Of a stretch of 64,000 nt of DNA, positions 1 to 7,464 are shown in pieces. Origin of the DNA: UBA1757 sp963617485 (GTDB lineage Bacteria; Bacteroidota; Bacteroidia; Bacteroidales; UBA1402); contig CAVEPA010000009.1 of assembly GCA_963617485.1 (NCBI GenBank), forward strand, positions 33,805 through 97,804, read 5' to 3'. Every line of letters begins with the position of its first letter. The stretch's first letter is position 1. The notes under the pieces are model-generated. The model saw only the letters and a list, made by a program, of their open reading frames with translations. It did no database searches and was not told the DNA's origin. Made by a program: the position numbers and the translations under genes.

Positions 1-937
1 AGAGTCCGGTATCCGCTTTGAGAATGAGCGTTCCGCCAAACCAAAGGACGATGACAATGATAAGCGTTCCAAGAAACTCACTCATAGGATGTGCCAGCTG
101 TTGACGGCGGAAAATGCGACCGGTGATGCGACGCAAGGTGTTGTTCTGTCTTTCGAAATTGCTGAAGATGCGTTTTTCGGCCACAAAAGCCTTCACAATC
201 CGCAAACCCGACAGCGTTTCTTCAACCTGCGAAAGAATCTCGCCCCACTTGTTTTGACCCTCGCGCGAAGGCTTCTTTAGCTGACGGCTGACACGTCCCA
301 TCAAAGTACCCGCGATGGGCAGCAAAACAAGTACGAATAGTGTCAACTGCCAACTCAGAAATACCATCGTCGCAAAGTATATCACTATCATTATCAGGTT
401 CTTGAAGAGCATGTCCAAAGATTGCATCACCGAGGCCTCTACTTCGGTGACATCGCCCGACATTCGTGCCATAATATCGCCTTTTCGCTCATCCGAGAAG
501 AAGGACAAAGGCAAGCTCAGAATCTTGTTGTAAATCATACTGCGCAAATCGCGCAACACCGATGTACGGATGGCAATCATGTTGACGGAAGCCATATACA
601 TGAAGCCCGTTTTCATCAACGTCATCACCACCAGAAAACCGCCGATGACCAGTAGCGTAAAACCTCCGCCACGAGCATCAATGAGAGCGGTAAGGTAATA
701 GTAGAAATTGTCTTTCAAGGCATCGCCAAGTTGCGACATGGGCAAGGACCAGACGTTCTCGTGAAATTCGTAACTGACACCTTCGTTCAACTGGAAAAGA
801 ATCTCCAGAATAGGAATAATCAAGGCGAAGGAAAATAGACTGAACAAGGTCGAAAGCAGGTTGTTCAGCACGTTCAGTATAACGTAACGTTTATATGGTG
901 GCACCAGGCGCGCCAATAGACGGATGAAGTCTTTCAT
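1..937 (-). CDS. ABC exporter permease/ATPase, N-terminal part (runs off left edge)
   Basis: The 312 visible codons read as the membrane domain of an MsbA-type lipid or drug ABC exporter of the inner membrane. Hydrophobic segments lie near residues 17-45, 93-118, 178-215 and 286-304. The intracellular loop FFSDERKGDIMARMSGDV (about 147-164) matches the family pattern in which a GD(I/L)xxR motif precedes a conserved D. The nucleotide-binding domain (Walker A, signature, Walker B) would lie beyond the window edge, so substrate and completeness cannot be judged. The ATG at 937 lies 17 bases downstream of a good Bacteroidota promoter (954-984). It is transcribed separately from the FKBP gene upstream of it on the same strand. 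Confidence 0.88.
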   Translation of the reverse strand, partial: MKDFIRLLARLVPPYKRYVILNVLNNLLSTLFSLFSFALIIPILEILFQLNEGVSYEFHENVWSLPMSQLGDALKDNFYYYLTALIDARGGGFTLLVIGGFLVVMTLMKTGFMYMASVNMIAIRTSVLRDLRSMIYNKILSLPLSFFSDERKGDIMARMSGDVTEVEASVMQSLDMLFKNLIMIVIYFATMVFLSWQLTLFVLVLLPIAGTLMGRVSRQLKKPSREGQNKWGEILSQVEETLSGLRIVKAFVAEKRIFSNFERQNNTLRRITGRIFRRQQLAHPMSEFLGTLIIVIVLWFGGTLILKADTGL

Positions 938-953
938 TTAGGGAAATTTGTGA

Positions 954-984
954 CAAAAATAGTGTTCTCCACGGGTAGAAACAA
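954..984 (-). promoter_or_regulatory. Bacteroidota promoter for the ABC exporter
   Basis: Read on the minus strand, TTG (982-984), a 20-base spacer and TATTTTTG (954-961) match the primary-sigma consensus TTTG-N19-20-TAnnTTTG. The expected transcription start leaves a leader of only about 10 bases before the ATG at 937. Confidence 0.6.
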
Positions 985-1000
985 GTCTGGCGGGCCACAC
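985..1000. repeat. Possible collapsed copy of the tpiA terminator palindrome
   Basis: GTCTGGCGGGCCACAC matches, at 15 of 16 bases, the tpiA terminator palindrome (21067-21095) with its central 11 bases removed. Both lie just downstream of a minus-strand gene (FKBP here, tpiA there). The resemblance is seen directly; common origin is inference. Confidence 0.3.
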
Positions 1001-1018
1001 AGCCTTATCGCAACAGTC

Positions 1019-1732
1019 TTATTTCAAGATTTCAAGCAGTTCCACTTCGAAAATCAGGGTAGAACCGGGCTGAATCAATTCGCCGGCACCACGATCGCCA
1101 TAAGCCAAATTGGCAGGAATTACAAAGCGGACCTTAGAGCCAACGTTCATCAACTGCAAGCCTTCCTGCCAACCACTGATTACCTGGTTCACGCCAAATT
1201 CGGCAGGCGTTCCACGATCGACGGAGCTGTCGAAAACGGTACCGTCAAGCAAGGTGCCGGTATAGTGTACTTTTACGCGGTCGGTAGCGGTGGGCTTGGG
1301 GCCTTCGGCAGCCGTCAGGATTTCGTACTGCAAACCTGAAGCGGTGGTAACCACACCGTCTTTCTTGGCATTCTCGGCCATATAGTCGGCACCTTCCTTC
1401 ATATTCTCCTGGTTTTTCTTTTCAACGGCAGCCATCAGACAACGCTGGAAAACCTGATAGGCCTCTTCGGGCTTGATTTGCAACTTGTCATCCTGGTTCT
1501 TCATCGTCTTGGTCAAAGCGGACAGGAACAAGTCAACATCTATTTCGGCAGGCATTGAGCCAAGGTTCTGACGGAGATTGTCGCCCAAACCTACACCGTA
1601 AGCATAGCTAAGGGAGTCTTCGATAGTAGCGTTGGTTTTTGACAAGCTGACACCATTGGAGCAGCAAGAAGTGAGGGTCATAGCCGAAACGACGAAGGCC
1701 ATAGACAAGATTGCGCAAAGATTCTTTTTCAT
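1019..1732 (-). CDS. FKBP-type peptidyl-prolyl isomerase lipoprotein
   Basis: A 237-residue FKBP: signal peptide with lipobox-like LTSCC (Cys23/24), an N-terminal helical region like the FkpA/Mip dimerisation domain (about 40-120), then the FKBP fold (about 133-237). The fold shows VKVHYTGTLLDGTVFDSS, VISGWQEGLQ and the LAYGDRGAG...IQPGSTLIFEVELL end typical of active PPIases. It should speed prolyl isomerisation of envelope proteins, anchored in a membrane facing the periplasm. I place the start at MKKNLCAIL. An upstream in-frame ATG at 1765 would add 11 polar residues before the signal peptide and lies very close to the promoter at 1776-1783. The gene is monocistronic, since the next gene has its own promoter. 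Confidence 0.9.
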   Translation of the reverse strand: MKKNLCAILSMAFVVSAMTLTSCCSNGVSLSKTNATIEDSLSYAYGVGLGDNLRQNLGSMPAEIDVDLFLSALTKTMKNQDDKLQIKPEEAYQVFQRCLMAAVEKKNQENMKEGADYMAENAKKDGVVTTASGLQYEILTAAEGPKPTATDRVKVHYTGTLLDGTVFDSSVDRGTPAEFGVNQVISGWQEGLQLMNVGSKVRFVIPANLAYGDRGAGELIQPGSTLIFEVELLEILK

Positions 1733-1775
1733 TGTAATAATTATTAAATTGTCAATTTTAGTCACAATTAGCTCG

Positions 1776-1783
1776 CAAAGGTA
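1776..1783 (-). promoter_or_regulatory. Promoter -7 element for the FKBP gene
   Basis: TACCTTTG on the minus strand (followed by C, as is common in Bacteroidota), about 44 bases before the ATG at 1732. No clear -33 TTTG is seen. It sits back to back with a plus-strand element at 1806-1813. Confidence 0.55.
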
Positions 1784-1805
1784 GTATAAAGAATGAAATT
1801 AATGC

Positions 1806-1813
1806 TATTTTCG
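1806..1813 (+). promoter_or_regulatory. Promoter -7 element for the uridine-kinase-like gene
   Basis: TATTTTCG differs from TAnnTTTG at one base and lies 27 bases before the ATG at 1841. There is no obvious -33 element. Confidence 0.4.
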
Positions 1814-1840
1814 TGCCGATGTTAACAAATTATTTGAGAT

Positions 1841-3523
1841 ATGTCTAAAACCATCAAAATCAACTGTCTGAATATCCACCAAAGCAGATTGTTCCCGGTA
1901 GGAGTATCTTTGTCGTCCATCTGCGAAATGCTCAAAGAAGAGCAACATCTCGACATCGAGCCCATAGCCGCGTTTGTCAACCACAGCCCCGAGAACCTTG
2001 ACACGGAGCTGTATCACCCCGCCTTGGTGGAATTTATCGACATCAGTCACCCCGAAGGTATGCGCGTCTACACCCGCAGTCTTACCTTCCTGCTGGGTGC
2101 CGCCATAGACGAACTCTGGCCTGGCGGACAGTTTCGCATCGAACATTCCGTTTCGAATGGTTTTTTCTGCCGCATAAACTTGGATAAGAAAGTGGAAGAC
2201 AACGACTTACAAGCCATCAAACAACGCGTGCACACATTGGCGCAAGCCGACCTGCCTATCGAACAGATAGAGGAAGAAACTTCAAGCGTCATCGACTTGT
2301 TCCGCCAGAAAGGCCGCGAAGACCTGGTGAAACTTTTCGAACATTATGACCACTTGTACACGCACTACGTCCGCATGGGCGAACATATCGACCATTTCTA
2401 CGGACCGCTGGCCTCATCGAGCCGTTATATCCGCAACTTCGACCTGATAGCCTATCCCGGCAGCGAGGACGGTTTTCTGCTGCGCCTACCCCAAGGAGAG
2501 GACCCCAGCCAGCTGAAAGAAATGGTGCCTCAGCCCAAAATGTTCGGCATTTTCAAGGAATTCATGCAATGGAACAAACTGCTCGGGCAAAGCACTGTGG
2601 GCGACATCAACGCTTGTTGCTTCAAAGGCAATGTGGCCGATATGATTAAGGTATCGGAGGCCCTGCAAGAAAAACGCGTGTCGCAAATCGTCGACAACAT
2701 CCTGGCTCAACCGGTGCGCAAGCGCATCATTCTTGTTTCGGGACCGTCGTCATCGGGCAAGACCACTTTCAGCAAACGGCTTTCGGTGCAGTTGGCCGTT
2801 GCAGGTATCAAGCCGCTGGCCATCTCGCTCGACGACTATTTTCTGGAACGCGAGCAGACTCCCCGCGACGAAAAAGGCGAATACGATTACGAATCGCTCT
2901 ACGCGCTCGATTTGGAACTATTCAACACCCAATTGCAAGAGTTGCTGGCCGGCAAGGAAGTTGGCCTGCCCCGCTACAATTTCAATACGGGCAAAAAAGA
3001 TTATCCCGAAGACAAAAGAATAAGACTCGAAGACAACCAGATGCTTATTTTGGAAGGCATCCACGCCTTGAATCCCGCCCTATTGCCCAAGATTCCACAG
3101 GAAGTGCTGTACAAAATTTATGTATCGGCCCTCACATCCATCTCGCTCGACAACCACAACCGCATCGCCACCACCGACAACCGTCTGATACGCCGTTTGA
3201 TACGCGATGCCAAATACCGCGGCATTCCGGCACGCGACACACTGGCCCGTTGGAAGAGCGTGCGCCAAGGCGAAGACAAATGGATTTTCCCCTATCAGGA
3301 GAATGCCGATGTTTTCTTCAATTCAGCTATGGCTTTCGAGTTGCTGGTGCTGAAACGCTATGCCGTTCCCTCGCTGCGCAATGTGCCGCAGAATTGTCCG
3401 GAATATGCCGAGGCCATACGTCTGCTGCGTTTTCTCGACTACATTGCCATCGTTCCCGACAATGAAATCCCGCCAACATCTCTGCTGCGGGAATTTGTGG
3501 GAGGAAGTTCCTTCAATTATTGA
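1841..3523 (+). CDS. Uridine kinase-like nucleoside kinase with ThrRS-like N-terminal domains
   Basis: A 560-residue protein. The C-terminal half is a P-loop kinase of the uridine kinase/phosphoribulokinase family: Walker A GPSSSGKTT at 301-309, SLDDYFLER and LILEGIHALN further on. Canonical Udk is only about 210 residues. The first roughly 290 residues resemble the TGS-like and second-additional (editing-type) domains of threonyl-tRNA synthetase, for example GAAIDELWPGGQFRIEHSVSNGFFCRI, although the zinc ligands of an editing site are not evident. The family is known as 'nucleoside kinase' in Bacteroidetes and Firmicutes; its substrate is not established from sequence. The gene appears to be transcribed alone, with rpoN downstream having its own promoter. 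Confidence 0.85.
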   Translation: MSKTIKINCLNIHQSRLFPVGVSLSSICEMLKEEQHLDIEPIAAFVNHSPENLDTELYHPALVEFIDISHPEGMRVYTRSLTFLLGAAIDELWPGGQFRIEHSVSNGFFCRINLDKKVEDNDLQAIKQRVHTLAQADLPIEQIEEETSSVIDLFRQKGREDLVKLFEHYDHLYTHYVRMGEHIDHFYGPLASSSRYIRNFDLIAYPGSEDGFLLRLPQGEDPSQLKEMVPQPKMFGIFKEFMQWNKLLGQSTVGDINACCFKGNVADMIKVSEALQEKRVSQIVDNILAQPVRKRIILVSGPSSSGKTTFSKRLSVQLAVAGIKPLAISLDDYFLEREQTPRDEKGEYDYESLYALDLELFNTQLQELLAGKEVGLPRYNFNTGKKDYPEDKRIRLEDNQMLILEGIHALNPALLPKIPQEVLYKIYVSALTSISLDNHNRIATTDNRLIRRLIRDAKYRGIPARDTLARWKSVRQGEDKWIFPYQENADVFFNSAMAFELLVLKRYAVPSLRNVPQNCPEYAEAIRLLRFLDYIAIVPDNEIPPTSLLREFVGGSSFNY

Positions 3524-3531
3524 TTTTACAC

Positions 3532-3539
3532 TACCTTTG
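3532..3539 (+). promoter_or_regulatory. Promoter -7 element for the rpoN-purE-ispG operon
   Basis: TACCTTTG followed by C, 32 bases before the rpoN ATG at 3572. It is an exact match to TAnnTTTG, but no clear -33 element is present. Confidence 0.55.
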
Positions 3540-3571
3540 CAAAACGCTTCTAAGAAATAAACCCTATAGAT

Positions 3572-5083
3572 ATGGCGCTGAAACAACAACAGGTACTCAA
3601 GCAGCAGCAAGGGCTGAACCAGATGCAGATACAGCAGATCAAGCTCTTGGAAATCCCCGCACTGGAGATGGAGGAACGCATCCTTCGTGAAATCGACAAC
3701 AACCCTGCGCTTGAGTTGGGCGAAGACCGCTCCCTGCACGATGACGAGCCAAACGACTTCGAATCCATGGACGGAAGCACCGACACGGAATCGGATACCG
3801 GCACAGATGGCGGCGATGAAGCCTACGGCAACGAAGATGAAAATCCGCACTACGATGCCGAAGACGACTACGACGACAAGGCCGCCGACTATGCCGAAAC
3901 CCAACCCTACGACCCCAATGCCGAAAGCGACCGCAAACCTTTTCTGGGTGTTCAGACCGACAGCCTGCAGGATTTTCTGCGCCGTCAGTTGTCCGACCTC
4001 GATTTGGATGAAACGGAGAAGTGGGCGGGCGAATACATCATCGGCTGTCTCGATGATGACGGTTATCTGCGTATTCCCTTGGAAAGCATTGCCGACCAGT
4101 TGTCTTTTCAGCGCTCCATCGATGTGGATGAAGACAAAATGGAAGAGGTCCTCAAGACGATACAGGATTTCGAACCCGCCGGCGTAGCCGCACGCAACTT
4201 GCAGGAATGTCTGCTTTTACAGTTGCGCCGCAAGAATCCCACCAAGGAGGTCCAAAATGCCATCTATCTGCTGGAGCACTATTTCGAAGATTTTTCAGCT
4301 ATGAAAATCCAGAAAATCTGCCAAAGCTGGGGTATCAGCGAAGCCGACCTGGATGCCGCCAAGAGAACCGTCAGCCGTCTGAACCCCAAGCCCGGCAACG
4401 ACTGGGAGACTTCGCTGCTGAACGAAGCCGGACGCAGCATCACCCCCGATTTTCTGGTAGACAATATCGAAGGTAAGTTGCACTTGAGCCTCAACGACAC
4501 CGACCTGCCCGACCTTCACGTGAGCGGATATTATAAAGAGCTGATTCGCAGCAGCAAGCAGTCTAAAAAGCTGAGCCGCGAACAGAAGGATGCCGTCATT
4601 TTTGCCAGACAAAAAGTGGATGCCGCCAACTGGTTTATCAATGCCATCAAACAGCGTCAAAACACTTTGCTGAACACCATGCAGGCCATACTCAACCGTC
4701 AAGAGGCTTTTTTCTTGAGTGGAGAGGAACGCAAACTGCGCCCCATGCGCCTGAAGGATGTAGCCGCCGACACGGGTCTGGACATTTCCACCATCTCGCG
4801 CGTCAGCAATAGCAAGTATGTGCAAAGCGAATTCGGCATTTTCCCCTTGAAATTCTTTTTTTCCGAGGCGATGACCAACAACGAGGGGGAAGAAATATCG
4901 GTGCGCGAAATCAAGAGCATCATCAAAGAACTGGTGGAGCGGGAAGACAAAAAGCAGCCGCTCACCGATGAAGCACTGGTGAAGGCCCTGCAAGCCAAGG
5001 GCTACCAAATTGCCCGCCGCACCGTGGCCAAGTACCGCGAGCAGTTGCACATCCCCACCTCACGTCAACGTTCCAATCTGTAA
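3572..5083 (+). CDS. rpoN: RNA polymerase sigma-54 factor
   Basis: A 503-residue RpoN. Region I is Gln/Leu-rich (residues 3-50, QQQVLKQQQGLNQMQIQQIKLLEIP), the usual site of contact with AAA+ activators. Region II is strongly acidic (about 52-115, runs of D/E). The core-binding region follows, then the -12 recognition helix-turn-helix (about 390-430, DVAADTGLDISTISRVSNSKYVQ), and the RpoN box ARRTVAKYRE at 481-490. It directs core polymerase to -24/-12 promoters and needs an enhancer-binding activator; none is encoded in this window. It is first in an apparent operon with purE (16-base gap) and ispG (7-base gap). Confidence 0.97.
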   Translation: MALKQQQVLKQQQGLNQMQIQQIKLLEIPALEMEERILREIDNNPALELGEDRSLHDDEPNDFESMDGSTDTESDTGTDGGDEAYGNEDENPHYDAEDDYDDKAADYAETQPYDPNAESDRKPFLGVQTDSLQDFLRRQLSDLDLDETEKWAGEYIIGCLDDDGYLRIPLESIADQLSFQRSIDVDEDKMEEVLKTIQDFEPAGVAARNLQECLLLQLRRKNPTKEVQNAIYLLEHYFEDFSAMKIQKICQSWGISEADLDAAKRTVSRLNPKPGNDWETSLLNEAGRSITPDFLVDNIEGKLHLSLNDTDLPDLHVSGYYKELIRSSKQSKKLSREQKDAVIFARQKVDAANWFINAIKQRQNTLLNTMQAILNRQEAFFLSGEERKLRPMRLKDVAADTGLDISTISRVSNSKYVQSEFGIFPLKFFFSEAMTNNEGEEISVREIKSIIKELVEREDKKQPLTDEALVKALQAKGYQIARRTVAKYREQLHIPTSRQRSNL

Positions 5084-5099
5084 TCATTATCACAATCAT

Positions 5100-5603
5100 A
5101 TGAAAGCTATTGTCAGCATTATCATGGGTAGTACTTCCGACCTGCCCATTATGGAAAAAGCAGCCAAGTTGCTGGACGAATTCGACCTTCCTTTCGAAAT
5201 GCACGCGCTGTCGGCCCACCGCACACCCGCAGAAGTGGAGACTTTCGCCAAAGAAGCTGCAGCTCGCGGCATCAAGGTAATTATTGCCGGTGCCGGTATG
5301 GCCGCCGCTCTTCCGGGTGTCATCGCCGCCAACACTACTCTGCCCGTTATCGGTGTACCCATTGCTTCGTCACTTAGCGGCATGGATGCGCTGTTGGCCA
5401 TCGTACAAATGCCTCCGGGTATTCCCGTGGCCACCGTAGCCATTAACGGTGCTATGAATGCCGCCATTCTCGCCATTGAGATGCTGGCTTTGGCCGACCC
5501 CGAACTGGCCCAGCGTTTTGCCGCCTACAAAGAAGGTCTGAAACAGAAAATCGTAAAGGCCGATGCTGAGTTGCAGGCCTTAGCGTACAAGAATAAGATT
5601 TAG
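5100..5603 (+). CDS. purE: N5-carboxyaminoimidazole ribonucleotide mutase (class I PurE)
   Basis: A 167-residue cytosolic enzyme of purine synthesis converting N5-CAIR to CAIR. Class I hallmarks are GSTSDLPIM (phosphate loop, residues 10-18), the active-site histidine in LSAHRTPAE and the GAGMAAALPGVIAANTTLPVIGVP core. The start at MKAIVSIIMGSTSD is chosen because the upstream in-frame extension overlaps the end of rpoN and resembles no PurE. A PurK partner would be expected elsewhere; it is not in the window. Confidence 0.96.
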   Translation: MKAIVSIIMGSTSDLPIMEKAAKLLDEFDLPFEMHALSAHRTPAEVETFAKEAAARGIKVIIAGAGMAAALPGVIAANTTLPVIGVPIASSLSGMDALLAIVQMPPGIPVATVAINGAMNAAILAIEMLALADPELAQRFAAYKEGLKQKIVKADAELQALAYKNKI

Positions 5604-5610
5604 CGAATCC

Positions 5611-7464
5611 ATGTCGTACTGCAAGGACCTTTTCAATTATCAGCGCCGCAAAAGCCAGGAAGTCTGCATTGGCAAACTGCGCTTGGGCGGCGATGCGCCC
5701 GTCAGGATACAGTCCATGACCAATACGTCCACCCTCGACACGGCCGCCTGCGTGAAGCAAGCCAAAGCCATCATCGATGCGGGAGGCGACATAGTACGAC
5801 TGACGGCACAAGGTGTCAAGGAGGCCGAGAACTTGACCGATATTCGCCGCGAGCTGAACAAGGACGGCTATGGACAGCCCTTGGTGGCTGATATCCATTT
5901 CAATCCTAAAGCAGCAGAAGCCGCTGCCAGCCGCGTGGAGAAGGTCCGTATTAATCCGGGTAATTTTGCCGACCCCATGCCCGCCGGTATTCAGTGCGAA
6001 GAGGATGTGCAAAAAGCCATCCGTGAACGCTTTGTACCCTTTTTAAATCTTTGCAAGGAACACCACACAGCCATCCGCATCGGTGTGAACCACGGCTCTC
6101 TTTCGGCACGCATGATGAAGCGTTACGGCGATACGCCTCAAGGCATGGTGGCTTCGTGCATGGAATACTTGCGCATTTGCGTTGAGGAAAATTTCCTTAA
6201 TGTGGTCATCTCCATCAAAGCTTCCAATACTTTGATTATGGTTCAGACCGTTCGACTGCTGGTTCAGGAGATGGACAAGGAAGACATGCATTTTCCCCTG
6301 CATCTGGGAGTGACCGAGGCCGGCGATGGCGAAGACGGTCGCATCAAATCGGCAGTGGGTATCGGCGCACTTTTGGCCGATGGTATAGGCGACACCATCC
6401 GCGTGAGTCTGAGCGAAGATCCTCAGGCAGAGATTCCCGTGGCCATACAGCTGCGCGACCATATCGTGCAACGCGCCGGTCATGAAGCCATACCGGCCCA
6501 GCCTTACGAAGGGTTTGACGCCTTCAGTTTTCACCGTCGCAAGACCTACCGCACCGCCAACATAGGCGATGGGCAGCAGCCGGTTGTGGTGGCGCAGGGC
6601 CTGCCCGCCGCTGGCGGCGGGCAGGCCTCGGGCGCCACCACAACCGCCCAAGACGCACTCCAAGCGGATTTCTACTATCTGGGCCACGCACTTCCGGCCA
6701 GTCTGCCCGCCGGCCACGCCTACATCTGCGACCTGGACGCTTATTCCAGCGCCGCCGACCAGCCGCTCTACCCGCTCGGTTGTGTGCAGCAATGGGACGT
6801 TCTTCAGCGTTGCCCGGCAGCAATCAAGTTTCTGAAACTCCGTTACCAAGACCTCAACAACGACCTTGTCGCCCGCCTGAGCGGCCGGCAAGACATCGTA
6901 TTGGTACTAGAAAGCAGCTCTCCAAATCCGGTAGGCGAAATGAGGGCCGTCTTCCATTACCTGCTGCGCCAACACTGCCTCTGTCCCATAGTGTTGAAAG
7001 CCGAAATGCAAGTGCCGCGCCTGGAGCAACTGCAATTGTTTGCCGCAGCCGATTTCGGAGCCCTGCTCATCGATGGGTTCGGTGACGGGTTGTGGCTGGA
7101 TGCGCCAAGACAAAGTCAAGCGGAAAGCATCAGCACCATGTTGTCCATCTTGCAGGCAACCCGGCTCAGAATTTCACGCACCGAGTACATTTCCTGCCCC
7201 AGCTGCGGACGCACGCTGTTCGACCTACAGCAGACCATCGCACACGTCAAGGCCGGCACCGCCCATCTGAAAGGGCTGAAAATCGCCATTATGGGCTGCA
7301 TTGTGAACGGCCCGGGCGAAATGGCCGATGCCGACTACGGCTACGTGGGTGCAGGACGCGGCAAAGTAAGCCTCTACAAGGCCCAAACGTGCATCGAAAA
7401 AAATATTCCTCAGGAAGAAGCACTCGAACGGCTGCTCGAACTCATCAGAAAGGATAACCGATAG
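5611..7464 (+). CDS. ispG: 4-hydroxy-3-methylbut-2-enyl diphosphate synthase, large form with central insert
   Basis: The penultimate MEP-pathway enzyme, reducing ME-cPP to HMBPP with a [4Fe-4S] cluster. At 617 residues it is the long three-domain form found in Bacteroidota, chlamydiae and plants, versus about 370 in E. coli. The TIM-barrel part runs about 20-290, a family-specific central insert about 300-500, and the C-terminal cluster domain has Cys529, Cys532 and Cys563 (SCPSCGR, GCIVNGPGE) with Glu570 in the conserved NGPGE. The insert carries a low-complexity patch (residues about 324-345) encoded by a large inverted repeat, listed separately. The stop overlaps the end of the convergent tamL gene by 20 bases. 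ispD of the same pathway lies at 25905. Confidence 0.95.
   Translation: MSYCKDLFNYQRRKSQEVCIGKLRLGGDAPVRIQSMTNTSTLDTAACVKQAKAIIDAGGDIVRLTAQGVKEAENLTDIRRELNKDGYGQPLVADIHFNPKAAEAAASRVEKVRINPGNFADPMPAGIQCEEDVQKAIRERFVPFLNLCKEHHTAIRIGVNHGSLSARMMKRYGDTPQGMVASCMEYLRICVEENFLNVVISIKASNTLIMVQTVRLLVQEMDKEDMHFPLHLGVTEAGDGEDGRIKSAVGIGALLADGIGDTIRVSLSEDPQAEIPVAIQLRDHIVQRAGHEAIPAQPYEGFDAFSFHRRKTYRTANIGDGQQPVVVAQGLPAAGGGQASGATTTAQDALQADFYYLGHALPASLPAGHAYICDLDAYSSAADQPLYPLGCVQQWDVLQRCPAAIKFLKLRYQDLNNDLVARLSGRQDIVLVLESSSPNPVGEMRAVFHYLLRQHCLCPIVLKAEMQVPRLEQLQLFAAADFGALLIDGFGDGLWLDAPRQSQAESISTMLSILQATRLRISRTEYISCPSCGRTLFDLQQTIAHVKAGTAHLKGLKIAIMGCIVNGPGEMADADYGYVGAGRGKVSLYKAQTCIEKNIPQEEALERLLELIRKDNR
6582..6645. 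repeat. 64-base GC-rich inverted repeat inside ispG
   Basis: The outer arms GGTTGTGGTGGCGC (6582-6595) and its exact complement (6632-6645) enclose inner arms GCCTGCCCGCC (6599-6609) and GGCGGGCAGGC (6616-6626). Only a 3/5-base internal bulge and a 6-base loop are unpaired. It is in frame and encodes a Gly/Ala/Thr-rich stretch. Confidence 0.85.
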
